DNA from: Jannaschia donghaensis
GTDB lineage: Bacteria > Pseudomonadota > Alphaproteobacteria > Rhodobacterales > Rhodobacteraceae
NCBI RefSeq assembly: GCF_001403795.1
Contig: NZ_CXSU01000012.1
Span: forward strand, 185,415-249,414
Direction: 5' to 3'
DNA: 64,000 nucleotides
The stretch's first letter is position 1. Every line of letters starts with the position of its first letter. Shown here piece after piece: positions 36,595 to 45,291 of the stretch. Below the pieces are notes generated by a model. It searched no databases and was not told where the DNA came from. It saw only the letters and a program-made list of their open reading frames with translations. The translations under genes were made by a program, and so were the position numbers.

Positions 36595-37507
36595 AGCAGA
36601 AACCCGCGCCGGGTTCGTCGCCCTTATCGGAGAGCCGAACGCCGGAAAGTCGACCCTGCTGAACCGGATGGTCGGGGCCAAGGTGTCGATCGTGACCCAT
36701 AAGGTTCAGACGACCCGTGCGCGTGTGCGCGGTGTGGCGATGGCGGACGCCAGCCAGCTGATTTTCGTTGATACGCCCGGTCTTTTCCAACCCAAGCGGC
36801 GGCTGGACCGCGCGATGGTCGCCGCCGCCTGGACCGGGGCGGCGGATGCGGACGTGGTGGTCCTGCTGATCGAGGCGACACAGGGCCTGACCGCAGGTGT
36901 CGAAGCCATCCTTGCGGCGCTGGATGAAAAGCGCGCGGCGGGCCAACCGGTCCTTCTGGCGATCAACAAGATCGACAGGGTGCAGGCCGAAAACCTGCTG
37001 GCCCTGTCGCAGAAGATGAACGACCGCTACGACTTCGACGGCACATTCATGATTTCCGCCGAAAAGGGCCATGGCGTCGAGGATCTGCGCAAGGATCTGG
37101 CGGCGCGGGTGCCGGCGGGGCCGTGGCTCTACCCCGAGGATCAGATCGCGGATCTGCCGCTGCGCACCATCGCGGCGGAGATCACGCGCGAGAAGCTGAC
37201 GCTTCGGCTGCACCAGGAACTGCCTTACCAGCTGACCGTGGAGACCGAAAACTGGGAGGATCGTCCGGACGGATCAGCGCGTATCGATCAGATCATCTAT
37301 GTCGTGCGGGACGGTCACAAGGGGATCGTGCTGGGCAAGAAGGGCGAGACGACCAAAGCCGTCGGTCAGGCGGCACGGGCCGAGATGGAAGAGTTTCTTG
37401 GCCACCGCGTCCACCTTTTCCTGCAAGTGAAGGTGCGGCCAAACTGGCAGGAAGATTCCGAACGCTTCGATGCGATGGGTCTGGATTTCAAGGATGGAAA
37501 CGCCTGA
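36587..37507 (+). CDS. era: GTPase Era
   Basis: GTPase that matures 16S rRNA and the 30S subunit. The 306-residue protein has [12 protein letters not shown] (G1), VDTPGLF (G3), NKIDR (G4), a SAEKG G5 loop, and a C-terminal KH RNA-binding domain with [11 protein letters not shown]. Overlaps rnc by eight bases. Confidence 0.97.
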   Translation: MAEAETRAGFVALIGEPNAGKSTLLNRMVGAKVSIVTHKVQTTRARVRGVAMADASQLIFVDTPGLFQPKRRLDRAMVAAAWTGAADADVVVLLIEATQGLTAGVEAILAALDEKRAAGQPVLLAINKIDRVQAENLLALSQKMNDRYDFDGTFMISAEKGHGVEDLRKDLAARVPAGPWLYPEDQIADLPLRTIAAEITREKLTLRLHQELPYQLTVETENWEDRPDGSARIDQIIYVVRDGHKGIVLGKKGETTKAVGQAARAEMEEFLGHRVHLFLQVKVRPNWQEDSERFDAMGLDFKDGNA

Positions 37508-37833
37508 TGCGCCTGACGGCTTCCTTCTGGGTCGCCGCCTACCGCAAGCGGCTGGAGATACAGGGCATCCCCTGTTTCGTCGTGCGCCACGGAGACGACA
37601 CCGGCGGCGCGGTCCTTGTAAAACTCAATACACTCGATGGTCAGGCGATTGTCTATCAACGCAGTTTCGATCTGACGTCCGGCGACCGGGTCTGGGTGGT
37701 GTTGATGCAAGGCGACGAGCCGGAGTGCGATGCCGCGATCCGGCGTCAGGCTGGGTTCGACCCGGATCTCTGGGTGCTGGAGGTCGAGGATCGTCAGGGG
37801 CGTCATCTTCTGGACGAAGAGGGTCTGGGTTGA
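37507..37833 (+). CDS. DUF1491 family protein
   Basis: A 108-residue cytoplasmic protein with the DUF1491 pattern (FWVAAYRKRLEIQGIPCFVVRHGDD and a C-terminal WVLEVEDRQGRHLLDE). Function unknown; conserved in Alphaproteobacteria between era and recO. Joined to both neighbours by one-base TGATG overlaps. Confidence 0.88.
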   Translation: MRLTASFWVAAYRKRLEIQGIPCFVVRHGDDTGGAVLVKLNTLDGQAIVYQRSFDLTSGDRVWVVLMQGDEPECDAAIRRQAGFDPDLWVLEVEDRQGRHLLDEEGLG

Positions 37834-38555
37834 TGGAGTGGCGGGACGAGGGGATCGTCCTGTCCGCCCGCCCACACGGCGAAACTTCGGTGATCCTGGA
37901 GCTTCTGACCCGGGCCCATGGTCGGCATCTGGGGGTCATTCACGGCGGAGTGTCGCGCAAGAAGGCTCCGATGCTGCAACCGGGCAATCAGCTTGACGCC
38001 GTCTGGCGGGCGCGACTTGAGGATCATTTGGGCACGTACACGGTTGAGCTGAAATGCTCTCGCGCGGCGGGCATTCTTGCCGATCCGCTGCGGCTTGCGG
38101 CGCTATCGTCTTGCTGCGCGTTGGCCTCCTTCGTCTTGCCGGAACGCGAGGACATGGACGATTTTCAGGTTCGGACCGAAGCGCTTTGCGACGCGATTTC
38201 AGACGGGAGAGGCTGGCTGACCGAGTACGTCGGTTGGGAAGTGGCCCTCTTGGACGTGAGCGGTTTCGGATTGGACCTGTCCGCCTGCGCCGTGTCGGGC
38301 GGCGCGAACGATCTGGCCTATGTCAGTCCGCGGACGGGCCGCGCGGTAAGCCGGTCGGCCGCGGGGGAGTGGGCCTCGAAGCTGTTGCCGTTGCCGGACA
38401 TGTTGCTGGGTGGCATGCCGACGATCGACGGGGCCTGCGCCGCGCTGGCGGTGACGGGTCACTTTCTGGAGCAGAAGCTGGCACCGGCCTTGGGCGCGCG
38501 TCCCCTGCCGGCGGCGCGGTCAAGGCTGGTTCAGGCCTTGAACGCCGCGCGCTAG
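37833..38555 (+). CDS. recO: DNA repair protein RecO
   Basis: Works with RecR and RecF to load RecA on SSB-coated DNA. The 240-residue protein has the N-terminal OB fold (EWRDEGIVLSARPHGETSVILELLT, HGGVSRKKAPMLQPGN) and a helical C-terminal domain. The C-terminal region lacks the zinc-binding Cys cluster seen in some RecO. Last gene of the acpS-recO block; converges on the META gene with a four-base overlap. Confidence 0.94.
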   Translation: MEWRDEGIVLSARPHGETSVILELLTRAHGRHLGVIHGGVSRKKAPMLQPGNQLDAVWRARLEDHLGTYTVELKCSRAAGILADPLRLAALSSCCALASFVLPEREDMDDFQVRTEALCDAISDGRGWLTEYVGWEVALLDVSGFGLDLSACAVSGGANDLAYVSPRTGRAVSRSAAGEWASKLLPLPDMLLGGMPTIDGACAALAVTGHFLEQKLAPALGARPLPAARSRLVQALNAAR

Positions 38556-38938
38556 CCGTCCCCCGCCTCGAAAACCATCTGCCGACCGTCAGGCGTGCTC
38601 AGCAGCAGGAGGTCGAGCGCCACCTCGATAAGTTCCATGTCCTGCAGCGCCGCGAAATACGCCGCCTCGGCTTCGCCATCGGGGCAGGTCATGCTGGTGG
38701 ATGCGATATCTCGAATTCGGATCCAAGGCACCGGAACGGATTGCGTCGCGGTGAACGTGTTGCAGGGGCCGGTGCCCCTCACGGATCCCTCCTTGGGAAA
38801 GGTGATGGTCGCATCCGCTGTATAGGGGGCACCGTCAATCTCGGTCAGATGCCAGACGGTCGTCGGCTCCACATAGCCCGACACCGTTTCGTCGGGACAA
38901 AGGCCAAGGGCGAAGGCAAAGGGCAGAACGCAAAGCAT
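38552..38938 (-). CDS. Exported META-domain protein
   Basis: A 128-residue protein with a short signal peptide (about residues 1-14) and one META (HslJ-like) domain: TVWHLTEIDGAPY, the GTGPCNTFTA turn and ASTSMTCPDGEAEAAYFAALQ. HslJ-type proteins are found in the envelope and are linked to heat shock or antibiotic tolerance in E. coli. Three or four Cys could pair in the periplasm. Confidence 0.78.
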   Translation of the reverse strand: MLCVLPFAFALGLCPDETVSGYVEPTTVWHLTEIDGAPYTADATITFPKEGSVRGTGPCNTFTATQSVPVPWIRIRDIASTSMTCPDGEAEAAYFAALQDMELIEVALDLLLLSTPDGRQMVFEAGDG

Positions 38939-39049
38939 GGCGGTTTGTCGCGCGCCTCTGGACTAAGGGAAAGGGCCCGCACAGTCATATGAACACGGCA
39001 CGTTAAAGCATCCTGCTGACGGTTCCCGAATGGATGAAGTCGTAGATCA

Positions 39050-40738
39050 TCAGCCAAGCAGACGACGGGCGATAACCTGCGCCTGGATTTCGGCCGCACC
39101 CTCGAAGATGTTGAGGATACGCGCGTCGCAGAGCAGACGGCTGATCGGATATTCGAGAGCGAAGCCGTTGCCGCCGTGTACCTGTAAACCGTTGTCGGCA
39201 GCGGCCCACGCGGTGCGCGCCCCCAACAGCTTGGCCATGCCAGCCTCGATATCGCACCGGCGGTCGTTGTCCTTTTCGGCGGCCGAAAAATACGTCAGCT
39301 GCCGGGTCACCATGATTTCAACGGCCATCATCGCGATCTTGTTCGCGATGCGCGGGAAAGCGATCAGCGGTTTGCCGAACTGGTTGCGCGTTTCTGCGTA
39401 GGACAGGGCGGCATCCAGCGCGGCCTGGGCCACGCCGATGGCACGGGCCGCAGTTTGGATCCGCGCGCTTTCGAACGTCTGCATGAGCTGTTTGAAGCCC
39501 TGGCCTTCCACACCACCCAGCAGATTTTCACTTTTCACGGCGAAGTCGTCGAAATTGACCGTGTATTCCTTCATTCCGCGATAGCCGAGGACTTCGATCT
39601 CACCGCCGGAAATGCCGGGGTCCTGCCATGGCTGCTCGTCGGTTCCGGGCGTCTTCTCGGCCAAGAACATCGAAAGGCCGCGATAGTCATTCGTGTCTGG
39701 GACCGTCCGGGCCAGAACGGTCATCACGTGGGTGCGCGCGGCATGGGTGATCCAGGTCTTGTTACCGTTCAAGGTCCAGGCTCCATCGTCGCCCTTCACC
39801 GCTTTGGTACGCAGGGCACCAAGGTCCGAGCCTGTGTTCGGCTCCGTGAAGACGGCCGTGGGGAGCGTTTCGCCCGATGCAAGGCGGGGAAGCCACTTCG
39901 CCTTCTGCTCCTCCGTGCCGCCGCACAGGATCAATTCGGCCGCGATCTCGGACCGCGTGCCAAGACTTCCGACCCCGATATATCCGCGCGACAATTCTTC
40001 CGATACGACGCACATCGCGGCCTTGGGCAGGCCCAAGCCGCCGAATTCTTCGGGGATGGTCAGGCCGAAGACGCCCATCTCGGCCATCTCCTCGATGATC
40101 TCCATCGGGATGAGTTCATCCTTGAGGTGCCATTCATGCGCATCGGGAGCCACGCGGTCGTTGGACCAGCGACGGAACTGATCGCGTATCATCTCCAGCT
40201 CATCATCCAGTCCGGTCGCGCCGAAGGTCGCGTTGGCGGTCCCGTCGCGCATCAGTTCGGCCAGGCGGGTGCGGGCGGTCTGGGTGTTGCCTTGGTTGCA
40301 AAGCGTAATGACGGCGGGCACCATCATCGCGCGCTGATCGTCCTGGGTCAGATGCATGTCCTGCGGGCGCACGATCTCCCCTTGGGACATCGGCAGGCCG
40401 CCATAAGCTTGCCAAAGGTATTCCCCGAAAGCGATCTGATGAAGCAGCGCCTCCATCTCGCCGAAAGCCCCATCGGCTTGCAGACGCTCGGCCCAATGCT
40501 GCATCTGCCGCAGGGCCTGACCATAAGTGGCGAGCCATGCGAAGCCGTGAGTCGCGGTTTGCTCGGCCTCCAGCAGGGACACGTCGATCTGGCCGTCACG
40601 GACGACATGGGCGGAAACCGAGATTTTCGCCTTGGCGATAAGGGCTTCGAGAGCGTCACAAGCCTCGGATGTCAGGGACAGCAAGTCCGGAAGGCGAGCG
40701 TCGATCGCGTGCGTCATGGTCTGGCCATCATGGGGCAT
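39050..40738 (-). CDS. mcd: (2S)-methylsuccinyl-CoA dehydrogenase
   Basis: Acyl-CoA dehydrogenase that oxidises methylsuccinyl-CoA to mesaconyl-CoA in the ethylmalonyl-CoA pathway for acetyl-CoA assimilation. At 562 residues it is far longer than normal acyl-CoA dehydrogenases (about 380); the extra 160-residue N-terminal domain is the hallmark of Mcd. The core holds FTEPNTGSD, WITHAARTHVM, AYAETRNQFGKPL and the C-terminal CDARILNIFEGAAEIQ. Electrons pass to ETF, encoded at 52-53.7 kb. AGGAGG sits seven bases before the chosen ATG. Distinction from other long acyl-CoA dehydrogenases is by architecture. Confidence 0.85.
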   Translation of the reverse strand: MPHDGQTMTHAIDARLPDLLSLTSEACDALEALIAKAKISVSAHVVRDGQIDVSLLEAEQTATHGFAWLATYGQALRQMQHWAERLQADGAFGEMEALLHQIAFGEYLWQAYGGLPMSQGEIVRPQDMHLTQDDQRAMMVPAVITLCNQGNTQTARTRLAELMRDGTANATFGATGLDDELEMIRDQFRRWSNDRVAPDAHEWHLKDELIPMEIIEEMAEMGVFGLTIPEEFGGLGLPKAAMCVVSEELSRGYIGVGSLGTRSEIAAELILCGGTEEQKAKWLPRLASGETLPTAVFTEPNTGSDLGALRTKAVKGDDGAWTLNGNKTWITHAARTHVMTVLARTVPDTNDYRGLSMFLAEKTPGTDEQPWQDPGISGGEIEVLGYRGMKEYTVNFDDFAVKSENLLGGVEGQGFKQLMQTFESARIQTAARAIGVAQAALDAALSYAETRNQFGKPLIAFPRIANKIAMMAVEIMVTRQLTYFSAAEKDNDRRCDIEAGMAKLLGARTAWAAADNGLQVHGGNGFALEYPISRLLCDARILNIFEGAAEIQAQVIARRLLG

Positions 40739-40772
40739 CGGGAACCTCCTGTCGGGAATTCGGTCATCGGGA

Positions 40773-40804
40773 CTGTGCAGTTGCAGCGAAACTTAATTGC
40801 ACAG
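40773..40804 (-). promoter_or_regulatory. Inverted repeat upstream of mcd
   Basis: CTGTGCA (40773-40779) and TGCACAG (40798-40804) form a perfect 7-base inverted repeat with an 18-base spacer, and inside it TTGCA occurs twice (40781-40785 and 40797-40801). It lies 35-66 bases before the mcd start. ScfR/PccR/RamB-type regulators of acetyl- and propionyl-CoA metabolism bind TTGCAA-like repeats, so one is a candidate (inference). Confidence 0.4.
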
Positions 40805-40891
40805 ACCGGGGTCGGCAAGTAAATAAAATGACCTTCGTGTCGCGGTTCGCTGGGGCTGGCGCGCTATGAACCGGGCGCGTATCGGTGCCTG

Positions 40892-41650
40892 ATGGACATG
40901 TTGACACCCTTCGCCTGGGGCTTGGCCCTCACCATCGCGCTGTTTGCGGGCGTGGTCAAAGGGTCGGTCGGCTTCGCGCTGCCGCTGATCATGATTTCCG
41001 GCTTGTCGAGCTTTCTGGACCCCAAGCTGGCGCTGGCCGGCATCTTGGTGTCCGTCCTCGCCACGAATGGCTGGCAGGTGACACGCCAGGGATATGCACC
41101 GGCGCGCGCCGCGGCGATTTTGCATTGGCGATATCTGGTCATCGTCATGGTGGCGATCTTCCTCGCGGCGCAACTGGTCACCGCGATTCCGAGCCAGGTC
41201 TTCTATTTCATCCTTGGCGTTCCAGTCGTCGGTCTGTCGTTGTTGCAACTGAGCGGTGTGGTCCTGCACATTCCCGCGCACCGCCGGGTCGCGGCGGAAT
41301 GGGGCATCGGGCTCATTTCGGGTCTTCTGGGCGGGCTGGCGGGAACGTGGGGGCCGACGACCGTCCTCTATCTGCTGGCGATCGATACCCCAAAGGCGCG
41401 GCAGATGGTGGTGCAAGGCGTAATCTACGGCGCGGGGGCGATCGTGCTGGTTCTGGCGCACTTGCGATCGGGCATCCTGAATGGCGAGACGATCTGGTTC
41501 TCGGCCGCGTTGTTGCCGGCGGCCTTGATCGGGATGGCTGTGGGGTTCCGCCTGCAGGACCGCATGGATCAGGCGCTGTTCAAGAAAGTCACGCTGGTGG
41601 TGCTGGTCGTGGCTGGGGTCAACCTGATCCGCAAGGGCCTGATGGGCTAG
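40892..41650 (+). CDS. TSUP (TauE/SafE-like) permease
   Basis: A 252-residue inner-membrane protein with seven to eight helices, of the sulfite/organosulfonate exporter superfamily. The two half-repeats show FAGVVKGSVGFALPLIM near residues 15-31 and GGLAGTWGPTTVLYLLA near 150-166. Substrates include sulfite, sulfoacetate or other organic anions, and cannot be told here. Its stop overlaps the DUF3859 stop on the other strand (CTAG). Confidence 0.87.
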   Translation: MDMLTPFAWGLALTIALFAGVVKGSVGFALPLIMISGLSSFLDPKLALAGILVSVLATNGWQVTRQGYAPARAAAILHWRYLVIVMVAIFLAAQLVTAIPSQVFYFILGVPVVGLSLLQLSGVVLHIPAHRRVAAEWGIGLISGLLGGLAGTWGPTTVLYLLAIDTPKARQMVVQGVIYGAGAIVLVLAHLRSGILNGETIWFSAALLPAALIGMAVGFRLQDRMDQALFKKVTLVVLVVAGVNLIRKGLMG

Positions 41651-42156
41651 GACAGAAACTGGAAGCAGGCCCGTTCGACCCGGCCCTGATTTTCGGTCTC
41701 CGTGACTTCGAAAGGGACGGTGACGACGGGGGTTCCGTCGATCTCGATGGAGAACGTCCAGGGTCCTGGGACCTTTTCGTACTCCAACTCGAATGTGAAA
41801 AGGTTCATGTTGGTGGTCCCCGGCACGATGGTGTCGCGCCATTCCTCCCGCTCCACACCGCGGTCGCCCATCGGCGGATGGGTCACGACGACCGTGACGT
41901 CGGTTTCGGAGGCACCCGGTTTCAGTTCAGTGCGAAATCCGAAGCCGAGCTGGTCGAGCGTCGGGACGGTGCGGTCGGGCAGATCGAACGTCAGCCCGGC
42001 TTCGATCTGTCGGATGAACCCGGATTCGGTGCCCGGTGCGTCGACGAGGGCACCGTCCGTCGGCCGCGGACAAATGATGCCCGCATCGACCAGCCGGACC
42101 TGCGCGGCAAGGGGTGTGGCGAACAGAAGCGTCAGGAAAATGAAAAAGAGGCGCAT
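41647..42156 (-). CDS. DUF3859 exported protein, copy 1
   Basis: A 169-residue protein with a signal peptide (cleavage after AAQ near 19) and a beta-rich DUF3859 domain: VVVTHPPMGDRGVEREEW (about 87-104) and FTFELEYEKVPGPWTFSIE (about 119-137) are the family core. Two Cys (about 29 and 165) may pair. Function unknown, periplasmic. Nine bases downstream of its paralogue. Confidence 0.78.
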   Translation of the reverse strand: MRLFFIFLTLLFATPLAAQVRLVDAGIICPRPTDGALVDAPGTESGFIRQIEAGLTFDLPDRTVPTLDQLGFGFRTELKPGASETDVTVVVTHPPMGDRGVEREEWRDTIVPGTTNMNLFTFELEYEKVPGPWTFSIEIDGTPVVTVPFEVTETENQGRVERACFQFLS

Positions 42157-42165
42157 TGCGATCCG

Positions 42166-42684
42166 TCAGCTGTTGAGGAACAGGCCGCAGGCCTGCGTTA
42201 CGGCGGCATTCGGCGTGTCGGTCACCACGAAATCCACCGAAAGCAGAATGCCTGTCGCGTCCTCCACCTGCAATGTCCATGCGCCGGGCACCATCTCGTA
42301 GGCGAATTCGAACGTATAGGCACGGGTCGACACGGCACCGGGCTCCATCACCTTGCTGTAGACCTGTCGGGTGACCCCGTCGGTGCCCATCGGCGGGTGC
42401 AGCGTTGCCATGCGCAGGGTCCGGGCGGTTTCGCCGGCCCACCGCGTTTCGATCCCCAAGCCGAGACAAGGGATCATGGGAATTGCCCGCGTTTCCACAT
42501 CGATGGACAGGCCTGGAATCTCGCGCACGCCGCCCACAAGCGTATCCGGTGCGTCACGCATCGGGCCGGAGCGGCCATCCGGGCAGACGACACCCGCCGC
42601 GAGCAATTCGACCTGCGCCACCGACGGGGTTGCACAGGTAGCAGCGATCAGGATCGTCAGGGCTTGGATCAGCCGATGGCGCAC
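42166..42684 (-). CDS. DUF3859 exported protein, copy 2
   Basis: A 172-residue paralogue of the next gene: signal peptide ending SVAQ near 24, then [16 protein letters not shown] and [19 protein letters not shown] aligning with copy 1, although overall identity looks only about 35 percent. Extra Cys residues (CLGLG region) set it apart. Its start lies inside the end of pckA (16-base overlap), so it may be co-expressed with pckA. Confidence 0.77.
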   Translation of the reverse strand: MRHRLIQALTILIAATCATPSVAQVELLAAGVVCPDGRSGPMRDAPDTLVGGVREIPGLSIDVETRAIPMIPCLGLGIETRWAGETARTLRMATLHPPMGTDGVTRQVYSKVMEPGAVSTRAYTFEFAYEMVPGAWTLQVEDATGILLSVDFVVTDTPNAAVTQACGLFLNS

Positions 42685-44264
42685 GCCTTCACGTCCTCGT
42701 CGATGTGGTCGACGTATTTGTCGAAGTTGGCGGAGAACATGTCCACCAGTTTCCGCGCCTGCGCGTCATAGGCGTCCTTGTCCGTCCATGTGCGGCGCGG
42801 GTCCAAAAGGACGTCGGCCACCCCGTGGCACGACACCGGCACCTCGAACCCGAAATTCGCATCGCGGCGAAAGTCTCCGGTCGCCAGGCTGCCGTTCAAA
42901 GCCGCCGTGAGCAGAGCGCGGGTCGCCTTGATCGGCATCCGGCTGCCGGTGCCATATGCCCCGCCTGTCCAGCCGGTGTTGACCAGCCAGCAATCGGAGC
43001 CGTGTTTGGCGATTTTGCTTTGCAGCAGCTTGCCATAGATTTCCGGACGGCGCGGCATGAAGGGCGCGCCGAAGCAGGTCGAGAATGTCGGTTCCGGCTC
43101 GGTCACGCCGCGCTCGGTTCCTGCAACTTTGGACGTGAAGCCCGACAGGAAGTGATACATCGCCTGCGCCGGCGTCAGGCGCGCGATCGGCGGCAGAACG
43201 CCGAAGGCATCGCAAGTCAGCATGACGACATTCTTCGGGTTGCCGCCAAGGGCCGTCGCGCTCGCGTTGGAGATATAGTCCAGCGGATAGGCCGCACGCA
43301 TGTTGGCAGTGATGCTGTCATCCTCGAAATCCAGCTCCAGCGTGTCCGGATCGAAGACCATGTTCTCGATCACGGTCGCGAACTTCGTCGTCGTGGCGAA
43401 GATTTCCGGCTCCGCCTCGGCCGACAGGTTGATCGTCTTTGCGTAGCAGCCCCCCTCGAAGTTGAAGATGCCGCGGTCGGACCACCCATGTTCGTCATCG
43501 CCGATTAGAATACGGTCGGGCGCGGCCGACAGCGTGGTCTTGCCGGTACCAGACAGACCAAAGAACACGGCGGCGTCCGTTGGCTTGCCGATGGCGTGGT
43601 TGGCCGAACAATGCATCGGCATCACACCTTTTTCGGGCAGGATATAATTGAGCAGGGTGAAGACGGATTTCTTGTTCTCGCCCGCATATTCCGTTCCCGC
43701 GATCAGGATCTCCTTGGCGTCCAGGTTCATCGCGATGACCACGTCGCTGCGGCACCCGTGACGCGCGGGGTCGGCCTTGAAGCTAGGGCAGTTGATGACC
43801 GTATATTCGGGGACGAATTCCGCAAGCTCCTGCCCGTCGGGACGACGCAGCATGTGCCGAATGAAAAGCGAGTGCCAAGCCAGTTCTGTGACGACGCGAA
43901 CGTCAAGACGGTGCGCCGGGTCGGAGCCGCCGAAGAGATCCTGCACGAAGTAGTCGCGGCCCTTCATGTGCTCCAGCATGTCGGCGCGCAGCGTGTCATA
44001 CGCCGCCGGTTCCATGGCCGCGTTGTTGTCCCACCAGACCGTGTTCTCGGTCGCGGCGGACCGGACGACGTGTTTGTCCTTGGGCGACCGGCCCGTGAAT
44101 TTGCCCGTCGTTACCAGAAAAGAGCCGCCCTGACCGATGGTGCCTTCCTTGCGAACCACCGCTTCCTGGATGATCGCCGGTTCAAGCAGGTTATAATAGA
44201 CGCGACCCAGACCGCGGATGCCTTGTGCTTCGAGCGTCTGCTCGGGGTTCACGCGCTGGGTCAT
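42669..44264 (-). CDS. pckA: Phosphoenolpyruvate carboxykinase (ATP)
   Basis: Converts oxaloacetate and ATP to phosphoenolpyruvate and CO2, the first committed step of gluconeogenesis. 531 residues, with [14 protein letters not shown] near residue 55, the kinase-1 P-loop [11 protein letters not shown] (near 240), the metal/ATP region [25 protein letters not shown]-type segment (shown here only in part) and [15 protein letters not shown] near 440. AGGAGAG precedes the ATG chosen. Divergent from chvI, a conserved arrangement in Alphaproteobacteria. Confidence 0.97.
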   Translation of the reverse strand: MTQRVNPEQTLEAQGIRGLGRVYYNLLEPAIIQEAVVRKEGTIGQGGSFLVTTGKFTGRSPKDKHVVRSAATENTVWWDNNAAMEPAAYDTLRADMLEHMKGRDYFVQDLFGGSDPAHRLDVRVVTELAWHSLFIRHMLRRPDGQELAEFVPEYTVINCPSFKADPARHGCRSDVVIAMNLDAKEILIAGTEYAGENKKSVFTLLNYILPEKGVMPMHCSANHAIGKPTDAAVFFGLSGTGKTTLSAAPDRILIGDDEHGWSDRGIFNFEGGCYAKTINLSAEAEPEIFATTTKFATVIENMVFDPDTLELDFEDDSITANMRAAYPLDYISNASATALGGNPKNVVMLTCDAFGVLPPIARLTPAQAMYHFLSGFTSKVAGTERGVTEPEPTFSTCFGAPFMPRRPEIYGKLLQSKIAKHGSDCWLVNTGWTGGAYGTGSRMPIKATRALLTAALNGSLATGDFRRDANFGFEVPVSCHGVADVLLDPRRTWTDKDAYDAQARKLVDMFSANFDKYVDHIDEDVKACAIG

Positions 44265-44574
44265 GATGTCTCTCCTAATTCCGAAAATCCGGTCGCTTTC
44301 AAACATCTGTAGCGAAATGTGGCTGCGGATCGTCCTTGTTGATCGTAACATCCAGTCGGTGCCAAGGGCAGAGGACGTTAGCGCAACCAAGAGGCCCCGG
44401 TAGCGCAATCATGTGGCGAAAGGGAAACAGCCCATTAACTCCGCTTTAATTGCACACGGGCCACAGTCTGCCATGCGAATCGGTTTGGAAGCGAATTGTG
44501 TTGATCTTCGTGCCCCTTTTCGAGGACGGTAGAAAAAAACACGGCAGTATAACAGGCAATCAGAGGACATTGGC
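44265..44574. other. Divergent control region pckA / chvI
   Basis: About 310 bases, AT-richer than its flanks, with no gene. It must hold the promoters of both genes. Two near-repeats, GTTAGCGCAACC (44378-44389) and GGTAGCGCAATC (44399-44410), 21 bases apart (two helical turns), could be operator half-sites. No transcription terminator is visible. Confidence 0.5.
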
Positions 44575-45276
44575 ATGTCGCGTATCGCGCTCGTCGACGA
44601 CGACAGGAACATCCTGACGTCCGTTTCCATGACCCTAGAAGCAGAAGGCTTCGAGGTTGAAACCTACAATGACGGTCAGAGCGCGCTTGACGCCTTCAAC
44701 CGCCAGATGCCCGATCTGGGGGTCTTCGACATCAAGATGCCGCGGATGGACGGCATGGATCTGTTGCAGCGTCTGCGCCAGAAATCTTCGGTTCCGGTGA
44801 TCTTCCTGACCTCCAAGGACGACGAGATCGACGAGGTTCTCGGCCTCCGGATGGGTGCGGACGATTACGTTCGCAAACCGTTTTCCCAGCGTCTGCTGGT
44901 GGAGCGGATCCGCGCGATCCTGCGCCGGCAGGAGGCGATCGCCTCCGACGAGACGGAGACGCCCGAGGATACGCAGGTCATGCAACGCGGGGAGTTGTCG
45001 ATGGACCCGCTGCGCCACGCGGTAAAGTGGAAGGGCCGCGATGTCACCCTGACCGTGACCGAGTTTCTGCTGCTTCAGGCCTTGGCGCAGCGCCCCGGCT
45101 TCGTAAAGTCGCGCGATCAACTCATGGATGTTGCCTACGACGATCAGGTTTATGTCGATGATCGCACGATCGACAGTCATATCAAGCGTCTGCGCAAGAA
45201 GATGCGCTCTGCTGACCCCGAGTTTTCGGCGATCGAGACGTTGTACGGCATCGGCTACCGCTACAACGAAGAATAG
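44575..45276 (+). CDS. chvI: Response regulator ChvI
   Basis: OmpR-type regulator of the acid/envelope-stress ChvG-ChvI system. 233 residues; receiver domain with DDD (near 8-10), phospho-acceptor Asp in [12 protein letters not shown] (near 52) and Lys in YVRKPFS (near 101), followed by a winged-helix DNA-binding domain (about 130-233) with [16 protein letters not shown]. Starts the chvI-chvG-hprK-rapZ-EIIA-HPr operon. Confidence 0.95.
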   Translation: MSRIALVDDDRNILTSVSMTLEAEGFEVETYNDGQSALDAFNRQMPDLGVFDIKMPRMDGMDLLQRLRQKSSVPVIFLTSKDDEIDEVLGLRMGADDYVRKPFSQRLLVERIRAILRRQEAIASDETETPEDTQVMQRGELSMDPLRHAVKWKGRDVTLTVTEFLLLQALAQRPGFVKSRDQLMDVAYDDQVYVDDRTIDSHIKRLRKKMRSADPEFSAIETLYGIGYRYNEE

Positions 45277-45291
45277 GCGGGGGACGGGGGA

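Noticed and set aside
39050-40738. General fatty-acid beta-oxidation acyl-CoA dehydrogenase
   Set aside because: The 160-residue N-terminal extension and length match methylsuccinyl-CoA dehydrogenase better; still, confirmation needs orthology.
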